The notes beneath the pieces were generated by a model. The model was not told the DNA's origin and did not search any database. It saw nothing but the letters and a program-made list of their open reading frames with translations. Shown here piece after piece: positions 54,677-64,000 of a stretch of DNA of 64,000 bases; the stretch's first letter is position 1, and the number at the start of each line of letters is the position of its first letter. Origin of the DNA: Picocystis sp. L7 (taxonomy: Eukaryota; Chlorophyta; Picocystophyceae; Picocystales; Picocystaceae); contig QXJR01000026.1 of assembly GCA_020975725.1 (NCBI GenBank), positions 1,116,001 to 1,180,000 of the forward strand, read 5' to 3'. Made by a program: the position numbers and the translations under genes.

Positions 54677-55687
54677 TGTAGCACAGCCGTGCTTGGACAA
54701 GGCCCCTTCGAGCCCCTGACCCTGCCTCGGTAGGGTCGCGACCTTCCAGCATACTTGCTCCAAGGGAATGGGGATAAATACCCCCTTTCAACGGGAGACG
54801 TATTTGAAGATTGGGTCTGTATCCTCCCTCTCAGTGGATGCTGGGCAGTTCGATGGGCTTGGACCTAGGGCTTTTCTTGCCGTAGGGTTGGAACGCTTCT
54901 CCGAAATGACGGATCGATCGCGTCTCACGTTGCTCACGTGGTGATGGGTTGAGAGCAGATGCAGGTAGGTAGGCGTTGCCGTTGATGGTAATGCAAAAAA
55001 CTGGTTACAGGTACAGTCGCGAGTGCTTTATAAAGTGCGCTCTAGCGAGTTGAACGAGGTCACGTGTCTTTGGAGTATCCGCTGACCAGCGTTGTTTTCG
55101 TCTTGTTCAGAGATCCACTGTGAGGGCGTTGGTCTCGTCGTCGTTGTCGGACTTTCCGTCTCGACTGCTTGGGAGCCCTTCGGTTGGCGGGTCCCCGGTC
55201 TGTCTTGGACCATGCTGTATACCCACGGAAGGGGTATTACTTCCAACAAGACGCCCCGGTACAGCCTGATACCACAGTAAGGGACTATCGGACCGGGTAC
55301 CCGGGGCTACCCGACTGGGAACCCGGGACTTTCGACAGCAGATCCTCACCATATCTACCACCCCGGGGCGAGGTCTCGAGAAGGGACTATCGAGACTGCC
55401 TGGACGGCCGAACTGGCTCGTACAACCGTCGGATCGGCACATGGGACCCATGTGCGCGCCCCAGAGCGTGTCTATCTGTCGAGGGCGGGGCGTGATAGGG
55501 TGTTAGCCGCCTTTCCAAACCCGAGGGCTGGGGGGCGAAAGGGGTACTCCTAAGCAAGACCCCATCATGTTAAATCACTTTCCACTTGCGCCGACTTGGT
55601 GTGCGCCACCAGCCTTGACGCCTCCCAACCCTCTCCTCGAAGCCGCCTCCGTCTTCTCGTAAGTCCTGAGCATCGCGTAACGCAACA
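54677..55687 (+). repeat. 3' LTR of gypsy element 2, split by an insertion
   Basis: Same sequence family as the 5' LTR once the 448-bp insert at 54801-55248 and its 5-bp duplication are set aside (558 versus 557 bp). It is preceded by a purine-rich CCAGGAGAG tract. Confidence 0.92.
54801..55248 (-). mobile_element. Solo LTR (448 bp) inserted in the gypsy-2 3' LTR
   Basis: A 448-bp block absent from the 5' LTR is flanked by AGACG on both sides (54796-54800 and 55249-55253), a 5-bp target duplication. On the minus strand it begins TGTTGGAAG and ends CTTCAAATA, a short inverted repeat of LTR type, and has a TTTATAAAG box about midway. No internal region remains, so it is read as a solo LTR, probably of a copia-like family. 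It contains CACGTG at 54935 and 55061. Confidence 0.7.
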
Positions 55688-56599
55688 ACGAAATCGGGGA
55701 TTTTGACCAAAACCGTGGTGACCGAATATTCTTTCTCAGTGGGTTTTGGGTGAGAGAGATCGATAATTATTACCAATAATACAGTACCTAGTATAACAGT
55801 TCAACTCACGAGCGTGCGAGTCACAAACTAGGTTCCAAGTTTGACTCTACGTGTGTTCCAACGGTTCCACTTGCCGTGCTCTTTAGGTCTTCTCATAGGC
55901 TCACGAGTCCAACACAGCAGCAAGCGTCCACACTTCTCTCTATCGGTCCCTCCTGACACTCCACTGGAGTATATCAGGTGGGGCTCAGTGCTACAATCCC
56001 ATGCACTACAGGCTACATACCTCTACTTTATGTGGGTTGTGACCCACTTCCTTCGGTCCCTTCAAGAGACTCGAAACCACCAGGAGTGGAAGTATCTTCT
56101 CCGAACTAGGGTGACTCGAGTGAACCATCATAATTGTACCGAGGTACAGCCAATTGACTAACACCTAAACCTGGTGATCCTAGACAAGGACCAAGGTATC
56201 AAGGGATTACCCAACTACTTGTTACAGGTACAACCTGGGCGCGCTCTCAAGACACGCGTCTCCACCCTAACTGTCCCGTCCTTTGGTGTCATGTTCGAAG
56301 CTGGTCACATTTTGCAACATTTGCTTGCTTATGGTCTCCCAGCAGGTGTTCCAATATTCGATGGGTTGTTCTATAATGCCAGCATATGCAAACTCGGAGC
56401 CCGTAATGGTTGCATTGGTCATGAAGTAGTTCCTTATCTGATTGTAGGAGACCCAATGCTATTCTCTTTGAGGGGGGTTGCATTCAACACAAAATGAAGA
56501 TAACACTATTACACTTGGAACTTCAACATGGTCGGGCAAAAGCTAAGCAATGGAGGGATGACAGGCCTGTGGAAAACGAGGGAAGTGAAGCACATGTCA
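55688..56599. other. Region right of the retroelement block
   Basis: No host gene is recognised. The first ~100 bp read on the minus strand as a possible copia gag N-terminus (TTVLVKIPDFV). Frames on both strands in 56.17-56.50 kb look like degraded element coding sequence, but I cannot assign a family. Confidence 0.35.
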
Positions 56600-57349
56600 C
56601 TAGAATCCTGCTGTCCCTGCACATTGATCAAGGTGTGGGGCAAGTGCCCCACACGGGCTGTTTTGCTGAGTCGCTGGCAAACAGGCATTTGAGTTGAAAA
56701 AGGCTGGTTCGTCAGCAATCTTGTTTACACACCAACCGGAAAGGTCTTGGTCGAAGCTGCTGGCCCCATTGAACATACTACCCATGGCGGTCACATTGCT
56801 GGTGTGTCAGCTCCCAATGGCCTGGTTGATGCTGCTGGCAGGTAAGAACACCCCCCTCATGTCGGTTACCACGCTGGTCTTCCAGCTCCGAATGTCTTGG
56901 TTGAAGTCGCTGGCAAAATAGAACATCCAAAACATGGTTTTCACCTGACTGGTGTCCCAACTATTGATGTCTTGGTTGAAGCTGCTGGCGGACCTGAACA
57001 TGTTATCCATGTTGGTCACACTGCTGGTGTCCCAATTGTCGATATCTTGGTTGAAGCTGCTGGCCCCAAAGAACAACCCGCTCATGTCGGTGATCCTGCT
57101 CGTGCAGGTCAAACGGATCTGTTCGTCCGCTTGATCATCGTTGATAAGAGTCTCGAGCTGGGCCCGGGTTCGTGTGGTGTACATTTCCCCGTCCACCACG
57201 CCGGTGTCGCCCAGGGCCGCATCGGGAAACCGCATGGTCACGCCGTTGTCGGCCAGAAAAAACCGTTCCGGCTCATCTCCTGCGAAGGCTTGTTAGAGGC
57301 CCGTTCCACAGAACAATTAGAGGACCAGGAAGAAGGACGAGAGGGTCAT
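56600..57349 (-). pseudogene. BspA-like (DUF285) surface-protein pseudogene
   Basis: One continuous minus-strand frame from ATG 57349 to a stop at 56600 encodes a signal-peptide-like start (MTLSSFFLVL), a linker ([19 protein letters not shown]) and about five 25-residue DUF285 repeats of the form [18 protein letters not shown]. Three in-frame stops interrupt it: TAA at 57319-57317 and TAA at 57295-57293 in the signal region (the intact neighbour has TTC and CAA there), and TGA at 56809-56807 where a repeat should have TGG. Otherwise the frame is undamaged, so inactivation is recent. DUF285 repeats form secreted or surface proteins with leucine-rich-repeat-like solenoids in bacteria and many protists. 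It lies head-to-head with a longer copy at 58449. Confidence 0.8.
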
Positions 57350-58448
57350 GTTGGCTGCCAACTGCTCACTCGCGTGCACCTGGGCCAGCCGTCCATTCTG
57401 GTTCGATGCCTCACGCACGCGTGTGGTAAATTGACCGAAGGAATCCATGGTCGAGAGAGAAAGAGAGGCGAAGAACGAAGGGGAGGACAGCAGGGTCTCC
57501 GGGGCGGGGCGCCCCGATCCGAGGGAGGGTGGCGGCGGACTGGATCCTCTCCACGAGGAGACCTTGTGGGGAAGGAAACAGAGGAAGGGGTCGTATTCGT
57601 GGTCCACGAGAAGGGAGCCAGGTGGTTGGGCCCCCGCGGCTCCTTCTCCGACCGTACGAAGGCGGGGCGGGTGGGGACAGGTGCACAGGGAGGAGAGGAC
57701 GCGCAGATCTTCTCGAACCAACGGTCTTGCCTGGGGCGCCCCGATTCTATGATGAGGGGGCGGGGACGTCACCCTCCCACCTTCGCACCCTTTCACTCCC
57801 TTCCTCGTTGGTACGGATGGTGAAGCAGGAAAGATACAGGCCTTGGAAAGAGAATACACGGACTGTGGAACGGAATCCGTTCCAGGGACCCGACAGAATC
57901 GGGATCCGTCGAAAAGGTTGTGGTGCGTGGATCGGAGGGGAAACAGAAGCGACCCCTTTCCTGAACCGACCGAGGGGGTGAAGCAGAACGCAGAACGGGA
58001 TCTTTTCCGATCCCACCGTCTGACAAACCCACCACAGCCGCAGGTGCTTCCCCCGCCCGCCCCGAAGGCAATGGCGACTGCACCCTCACCTCGGACCCAT
58101 CCACCCTTCTGGTCGGACGGACCGCGAGTAGTCCCTCTCCTTCCTCTCGTTCCCAAGTACGGTCCATCCCTGTCCTTCGGGGGGAGGTGGGGAGGACAGC
58201 GCATACCTATCCTTGAAGTGGGGCGCCCCACCCCCGACCCCTCCTGGGAGCCATCGGGGTCTTTCTCCACGTCACCTTCCCTCTCCCTCCCTCCCAGCCG
58301 GTACGGTTGTGGAGGAATGTGGAAATCTTCTTCCCCCTACTGGCGACGAATCCATCCGCCTGTCTCCTCACTTCCACCTTCTCCCTGCCGCCCACGCGTT
58401 GCCTCGTCGAAGAAGCGCAGGTAGGTTCGGTGGGCACACGCGACAACC
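57350..58448. promoter_or_regulatory. Bidirectional spacer of the BspA-like gene pair
   Basis: This G+C-rich spacer lies between two divergent paralogues. The perfect 10-bp palindrome GGGGCGCCCC occurs three times (57506-57515, 57733-57742, 58220-58229). Long frames on both strands have no domain character. Confidence 0.5.
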
Positions 58449-59461
58449 ATGGCCACGTCTTCCTCATTCCTGGCCCTCTTCTTGCTCTGTGGAACGGGCC
58501 TCCAACAAGCCTTCGCAGGAGATAGCCCGGACCCTTTTTTTTGGACCCGAACGGGGTGACTGTGCGGTGTCCCGAAGCGGCCGTGGGCGACACCGGGGTG
58601 GTGGACGGGATAACCTACACCAAACGCGACAGAGCCGGTCTGGATGCCTTGATCAACCTTGATGAGAACAATCCCGAACTCGCTCGTACGTGCACGACCG
58701 GGATCACGGACATGAGTTCTGTGTTCGAGGAAGCCAGCACCTTCAATCAGGACATCTCCACCTGGGACACCAGCCAGGTGACCACCATGCGCCTAATGTT
58801 CGATTCTGCCACCAACTTCAACCAAGACATCGGCGATTGGGACACCAGTAGCGTGACCGACATGTCTCGAATGCTCCAGAGAGCCCCCAGCTTTGACAAA
58901 AACATTGGCAATTGGGACACCAGCCAGGTGACCAGCATGAAATCAATGTTTTGGCAGAGTAACTTCAACCAAAACATTGGCGGCTGGAACACGAGCAAGG
59001 TGACAAACATGCAATGGATGTTCGATAGTGCCAGTAACTTTGATCAAGATATCGGCGGTTGGAACACCAGCAGTGTGACCAACATGATTGCCACGTTCTT
59101 CGAAGCCAGCAGCTTCAACCAGGACATCGGAGGTTGGGATACTAGCCAAGTGACAAGCCTCGACTCTACTTTTACTGGAGCCACCAGGTTCAACCAGGAC
59201 ATCGGAGATTGGGATACTAGCCAAGTGACAAGCATGCGGTCCCTGTTTTCGAATGCCCCTGCTTTTAACCAAGACATTGGCCGCTGGATTACAAGCCAAG
59301 TGACAAACATGGTTGAAATGTTTCAAGAGGCCTCTGCCTTCGACCAGAATCTGACCAATTGGGATGTGGCTGCTGTGACCGATTGTGGTGGTTTTGCTTT
59401 CAACGCGGGATTCACAGATGCGGCTAATCAGCTTCCAGGCTTTTCTCAATGTACAGCGTAG
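58449..59461 (+). CDS. BspA-like (DUF285) repeat surface protein, frameshift at a T8 run
   Basis: The ATG at 58449 gives a good signal peptide ([20 protein letters not shown], then [11 protein letters not shown]). The repeat frame (58541-59461) then carries [19 protein letters not shown] and eight full 25-residue DUF285 repeats ([16 protein letters not shown] type) plus a partial ninth ending [17 protein letters not shown] and a Cys-containing tail. Leader and repeats are in different frames, and the shift maps to a run of eight T at 58535-58542; nine T would keep the frame, as the homologous linker of the pseudogene shows. This may be a sequencing error, a slippage site or early decay. No membrane anchor or GPI signal is seen, so secretion or surface association is inferred. 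The function of the family in algae is unknown; adhesion is often proposed. Confidence 0.78.
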
Positions 59462-60658
59462 TCGACACCACATGCAGAAAATTCAGTTGCCGCGTGGTAG
59501 AGGAGCATGTGGCCTGCTTACTCTTTGTGGAATGCATGGCCCATGGAGCTCGTAACCACCGGTTCGGTTGCTTAGAATCTCTGTGTAATAGAGGTGGTCT
59601 CTCTTTGTTTTATATCATTATCAGAAGATTTACGCTAGTATCAACATCAGTTTTCGACGTGGGCAGAAGTAGCTCCCAAAGCATACAGAAGATGATTGTG
59701 TTGATCATGCCCAAACCTGGCTGGAGCTATCAAGGAGACAATAGGAACAAAGACACCAGCCCATTGTAGAGCGTTTTTGCGCATGAGCGAGGAAACAGAC
59801 AGATCCTCCCCCGTTTCCTCCGAACCCCCAAAGTAGAGGGTGTGAGCACAGCTCAGGGTCCCGATCCACGGACCATGGAGATGCCCAACTAGGCTTGGTC
59901 CTTTCTTTCGTGCTGTGTGGAAGCATTTGGGCTTGAGGGATTGTTCGGCGAACCATTCCCCTGCTAGGGGTAAAGGATACATCGATCCCGTTGCTCCCGG
60001 TCCCACTTCGGATGGGCAAGTGGACCCCCTCTTTCTCTCCGTGTCTCTCCCCTCTCAAACCCACACTTTCGTACAGCCCGGACCCCACGCAATTGGACGA
60101 CGTGTAGGACGAACGTCGGTGGCAGCACGTGTCCATGCGCACCAGGGACGGAGCCAAAGAAGGTCCTAACGCGACATCCGAAGCGTCGAAATAGATGCAA
60201 AGGGAATGGAAGGAGAAAAGTGGAGAAGAAAAGAGGATGGGAGCTGCGACGCCGCGACGTGGTCGAATCTTGCCAGGAGGACACTGCGAGGAGGACGAGG
60301 GGCTGGCAAAGCAAACAAGGGTGCGTAACAAGTCTTCTTGACACGTAAAATAATCAGGTTGAATGGTCACGTAGACTAGGGGGGACTCGCGCGAAACGTG
60401 TTGACGTGATGGAAGGATGGGAGGGGAAAGCCCATCCTGGGACTGCAGATGAAAAAAAAAACTGGTAGGTTACATGATGCATCTTCCACTTAAATCTACA
60501 CTGCCGGTGACAAAGCTTGAGGAGGATATGACCATGTGTTACCAGGAGGTATGTTACTTCCTCCAATGCTCTTGCATAAAAAGTGACACATGGTCATTTC
60601 CTTCTCCCACGGAAAGTGCAAGAGCGAATTGGTAGTGTGCCTCGTTCATGTTGGCCAT
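59462..60658. other. Intergenic region
   Basis: No convincing gene, RNA or repeat is seen in about 1.2 kb. The open frames on the minus strand lack protein-like composition. Confidence 0.35.
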
Positions 60659-61647
60659 TCACAGCCTCAAGACCTCAGCAGCCTCCCTTTGCATATTTGC
60701 ATTTGGCTTGGTGAAGGAGTACCACCCAACTTTTTCATATGGCCACCATGGTGCTTCCTTGCTCAACAAATCCCGTTGGCGTGCGGAGAGTAAGGTTGGA
60801 CGAGTCCCGCCGTGCTCAAGGGGCAGTGCCTTTGATTTTCTCGGAATGTTCGATACAATTGCTTTTTGCACATATTTAATAGCAACACAATTCTGCTGTA
60901 AGCTGAGGGTCCTCTGTGTGCCATTTCGAGACCGCCTAGCATCGATCTCGACTTGCATGGCGAGGTGTGTGCGGATCATGTCCGGTGCTTCTCTCATCCA
61001 ATACCCTAAGATCGGCAAATGCTCTAGGCTTTCAGAGTGAACTGTACAAGAATGATTGTCCTTGCAAAGCAACAAAACATAATGTAACCTTTCTTCTTTC
61101 TTCTTTGCCTTTTCAAGATACTTCAAAGCATTGACCAAGTGAGAGAAGGTAGTGGCCCTCAATGGGAGGCCCAACGATGTGTTGTGCACCGGTTCAACGT
61201 AGCCTTCCATACTCCTTTTCGTTTGCACTGTTCTCAAGTAAAGTGCTGATGCTTTTCGAACGCTGGAGTTGCTTGCAATGCCGTCGAAGTCCGATGACCG
61301 CACCACGAAACCGAAGAAGCCTTTTACCTCGTAGGGGGCCAATCGAGATCTGTTTCGTCTAATTACGGAGAAGATAGATGGGCAATAGAAGGAAGTCTGG
61401 CCCTTTCTATGCATACTTTTTAGTTGGAAGACCCCTTGCGGTGACCAACACCTCTCCCTCGTCTTACCATCCATCGAGGATGGATTTTCACGATCTCCTT
61501 ACACATGTAGTGGTGCATTGAAGCAAGAGCATATTGATATCCTATTGACCCTTCGACGCGGTCCACATTCAATCCAAATCCTTCATCACAGTTTACACAT
61601 GCATTTCGCGCGATTTCTACAACAATCTCCAAGCTTACATTGCACAA
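60659..61647 (-). CDS. Unknown protein, at least two exons
   Basis: Frames 61647-61468 and 61396-60659 join in phase 0 across a 71-nt intron (GGTAAGA donor, GGCCAG acceptor), giving about 305 residues. The joined protein has natural composition: VEGSIGYQYALASMHHYMCK upstream, APYEVKGFFGFVVRSSDFDG after the junction, a Lys/Glu-rich helix, and a striking aromatic C-terminal block EAPWWPYEKVGWYSF. No signal peptide or membrane helix is seen. The first exon may begin elsewhere, since an acceptor-like TTGTAG lies near its start. I do not recognise the family. The clean splice signals and preserved frame argue for a real, perhaps still expressed, gene; a transposon-derived origin is possible given the neighbourhood. 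Confidence 0.5.
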
Positions 61648-62218
61648 TAGAATGCCAATAAAGGCTATTCAAAAGACACAAAAAGAAATGGCTTTTGAAG
61701 TCCTCGACTTATAGATTCGATCCCTTTTTCTTCCAATCTATCAGAATGGATGAAATTGCTTGCAACGATGTGGAGCCAATCGATGGCAACCTCCTACGTC
61801 TCATGAAGAATGACTTTCCTTTGGCACATGTGGTTGAAGGGATAGTTTCTTTTGATACGAATGAAAATATTAGCAATGGCGTGCTGTAAAAGATTCGTAC
61901 CTTGGAGCTAATTTTGTACCATGCACTAAGCCACGAGCTTTATGCTTGACTATTGGTCGTGAGTCGAAGCTGCACCGGGGTTTGGTAGTTCCAATGTGTA
62001 TAAGCAACTGTGGCAAGCATCGACCCTTGATGTGCCACTATCACATTTTCTTCTATTCGTACCAAGTTTATGATTCACTTGATCGGGCAAGGTATATGGG
62101 TCGAATGACACCAAACGAGTCTCATCCTGTCCGACTCAAGGCTAAGGAGCCCCAATGGGTCCCCCCACCCTTGTGCCAGTTTTGTGGGCGGAGGAGTCCC
62201 AAGTGCTCCCGTGCCACC
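61648..62218. other. Intergenic region left of gypsy element 3
   Basis: No supported gene. A 47-codon + strand frame at 61746-61889 (MDEIACNDVEPIDGN...) has plausible composition but no match I recognise. Confidence 0.3.
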
Positions 62219-62943
62219 TGTTACGCAAGGTCACGCTACCCCCATAGAGGGTAGCTCCCATTCAAAGGATAGACAGTAACAATTGCAGTGAATAGTGGGG
62301 AGAGTCCTACCCTTAGTAAGGACTTACCCGGCTCTGAGCCCAATACTCTCGGCGAGACGGGAAGTCCCCCCAATCAAGACTGGGACTGACGGGACCAGCT
62401 TCAGGAACCCGGGTTCACCCCCCTTACTAATTGGGAAACAGACCCGGGCTCAGTCGGGGCGAATCTCCCCCAAGTGGATCGAACGGTGGAATACCCTGGT
62501 GACCGGATAGGGTCGGCAACGACACAGCCCGAGGACCGTCCGATGGGGACGCGGGGGCCCACGTGGGCCCCCAACTACCTGTTGAGCGGATAAGGAGGGC
62601 AGTTTCCACCACTCGTTCTCCACGAGAGATCGAAAGAAGAAGGGGAGCAACCCACTTGCTAGAATAGAACTTTGCTTGAGCCAACAACCGGCTGTCCCTT
62701 TCCCTCGTGAGCTTGTTGCGCCATTCTCTTCGGTCGCCAACTGCTCCGGACGACCAGCAAGAAGCTCTCCTACGACCCCAACCGAGAGGAACTCCTCACT
62801 TGAAAAAGAAAGCGAGAGAAGACCGGAAACTAGGGACCTCCCAAGGCGCTCTACGACCCTTTTTCCTCCAACAACCGGACAAGGACAAGGTGCACAGGGA
62901 GAAAACGTGTGTGAAAAGTGTCCCTCACGGACGCTTGGTAACA
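62219..62943 (+). repeat. 5' LTR of gypsy element 3
   Basis: TGTTAC and GTAACA form the terminal inverted repeat. The LTR contains the perfect 20-bp palindrome GGGGGCCCACGTGGGCCCCC at 62553-62572. No second copy is in the window, so the boundaries rest on the inverted repeat and on the gag leader that follows. Confidence 0.7.
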
Positions 62944-64000
62944 CTGTCGAAGCTTAAGCTCCAGGTGTACTCTTTGAACGACCCGTAACATGGAGGAAGG
63001 TGACCCTGCCACCCGTATGGATACACTTCGGAGGGAGCTTGAACAAGAAAAAGACCGAAGAAACGCTCTTGAAGTCCAGGTGGCTGAGCTCCAGCAACTC
63101 CTTGAAGAACTTCAAGCAACTAAGGCCAATGAGGCTGAGGATGGTGACGAAGAACCTCTTGGCGAGGAGGCACCCCAAGAAGACACAAGCATGGAAGAAG
63201 AGGGTGTTGTCATCCCATCAGAGAGAGAGGGCTTGCCACACCTCATTAGTGTATATGGCACAGCCTTACAAGACTCAAAAAATATATCCAAGGTGTCGTT
63301 GGAGAAGCCCGACAAGTTTACGGGCCTAGAGCTAGAGGACAGCCCCTACGCCCTCATGTATTGGTACCGAGACGTTCTTTGCTAGTGAAAAGCCTACGCC
63401 TTTAATAGGCCAATGGAACAACTGGTTCTTGCTATTAATCAAGCCTTGGCAGGTACCGCAAAAGCAATGGTGCAGAATCTGATAATGCGAGACCCAAGCG
63501 CGCTCTCGTCAGTGGAAGACCTGTATCAGTACTTGCGTCGAACCTTTCAAAACCAAGACCCCGGGCCGGAAGCGTGGCGGGAATTCCATACCACCCGAAT
63601 GAAGCGAACAGAAAATGTCTTGCAATTTCTCAACAGATTGGTGCAGTTGAGCTTTGTCGTTAACGCGAGCAGCTCACCTGTGCGTCGAACGCTTACAGAA
63701 AATGACATATCCGCTCGTCTTCAGCATGGTCTTCCAGGACATTTGCAAAGCGCTCTCTACAAACACCTGGACCATATGATTGAAGTGGACAAAGCTCCTG
63801 ACATGGAGCCTGGAAGTCTCGCCGCAATCATTTTCAAGCTGGAGCGTGAGAGAAACGAGCATGCGAAGAAGGACACTCGGCAACCAGTGAACAATTGGAA
63901 ACCGCGTTCTACAGGTGGGCCCTTCAACCGAACATCGCGCTACCCAGCCTCGCAGTCGCCAGCAGCAATGGCAACTGCTCTACCTACAGCAAGGCCCAGC
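62219..64000 (+). mobile_element. Ty3/gypsy element 3, 5' part (runs off right edge)
   Basis: A 5' LTR (62219-62943, TGTTAC...GTAACA, 725 bp) is followed by a leader and a gag gene from ATG 62990. The gag has an N-terminal coiled coil (MDTLRRELEQEKDRRNALEV) and a body homologous to the gags of elements 1 and 2 (DPGPEAWREF, LQFLNRLVQLSFVVN). It is a third, more distant LTR family of the same clade. The visible part is broken at least once. Pol and any methyltransferase lie outside the window, and age cannot be judged without the second LTR. Confidence 0.85.

Larger units (their letters stand above)
47817..55687 (+). mobile_element. Ty3/gypsy element 2, broken, with cytosine methyltransferase in pol
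   Basis: Same layout as element 1 but on the plus strand and a different LTR family. LTRs (47817-48373 and 54677-55687) begin TGTAGCACAG and end CGCAACA; they differ at roughly 30 of 557 aligned positions (about 5%), so it is clearly older. From left to right: gag with zinc knuckle, retropepsin-like domain, reverse transcriptase, RNase H, methyltransferase, integrase, chromodomain-like and Tudor-like tail. It is broken, with about half a dozen disabling changes. It cuts the copia gag at 47817, but the two flanks (TCCAG and ACGAA) do not match, so the right flank was rearranged or the element recombined. Confidence 0.93.

Noticed and set aside
55570-55776. Minus-strand frame across the gypsy-2 3' LTR end as a host gene
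   Set aside because: Most of it is LTR sequence read backwards; only the last part may be copia gag.
57293-57319. Recoding of TAA to Gln to explain stops in the DUF285 pseudogene
   Set aside because: One TAA stands at a Phe position and a TGA at a Trp position, and other host genes here end normally at TAG and TGA with no internal stops. Pseudogenisation is simpler.
1-64000. tRNA, rRNA or CRISPR features
   Set aside because: Scanning for T-loop-like GGTTCGAATCC strings and regular spacer arrays by eye gave no candidate with a foldable context; the few partial matches (for example near 8699) lack the rest of the structure. A tRNA search program would be more sensitive.

Overview
The window is nuclear DNA of a photosynthetic eukaryote, most likely a small green alga of prasinophyte grade. 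The evidence is a LIL3 light-harvesting-like protein, a plant-style SRA-SET (SUVH-like) protein, a plant-style TCP11 protein, long intronless reading frames, and a few short GT-AG introns (about 70-260 nt), several with a CTGAC branch-point-like motif. A stramenopile or haptophyte with green-like genes cannot be excluded from sequence alone.

Layout. 1-35 kb is gene-dense host DNA: a partial SANT-like gene (-), a leucyl aminopeptidase (+), TCP11-like (-), a bacterial-type ammonium transporter with a plastid-type leader (+), a small basic protein (+), PEX6 (+) behind a 0.5 kb purine tract, a class I cyclic-nucleotide phosphodiesterase (+), LIL3 (-), an SRA-SET protein (-), a five-exon peptidoglycan-binding-domain protein (+), the KEOPS subunit PCC1 (+), a multi-pass membrane protein (+), an unknown helical protein (+) and a dCMP deaminase (-). 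35.5-55.7 kb is a nested retroelement block. An old Ty1/copia element (-) is interrupted by a 766 bp fossil, by a very young Ty3/gypsy element (-; LTRs differ at 1 of 582 positions) and by an older broken Ty3/gypsy element (+; LTRs about 5% diverged), whose 3' LTR holds a 448 bp solo LTR. 56.6-59.5 kb holds two head-to-head BspA-like (DUF285) surface-protein genes, one a pseudogene and one with a homopolymer frameshift. 60.7-61.6 kb has an unrecognised spliced gene. From 62.2 kb a third gypsy element runs off the right edge.

The most unusual content is in the gypsy elements. Both readable pol regions carry a complete-looking C5 cytosine-DNA methyltransferase between RNase H and integrase, and end in a Tudor-like segment that resembles the N-terminal domain of the SRA-SET protein 13 kb away. 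That host protein looks like a methyl-DNA reader that has lost its zinc clusters. Together they suggest an element-host system built around cytosine methylation. A 12-bp motif (GAGTTTCTTCTC) recurs exactly eight times, only in gene-upstream DNA. CACGTG boxes cluster in host promoters and occur in all three gypsy LTR families and in the solo LTR.
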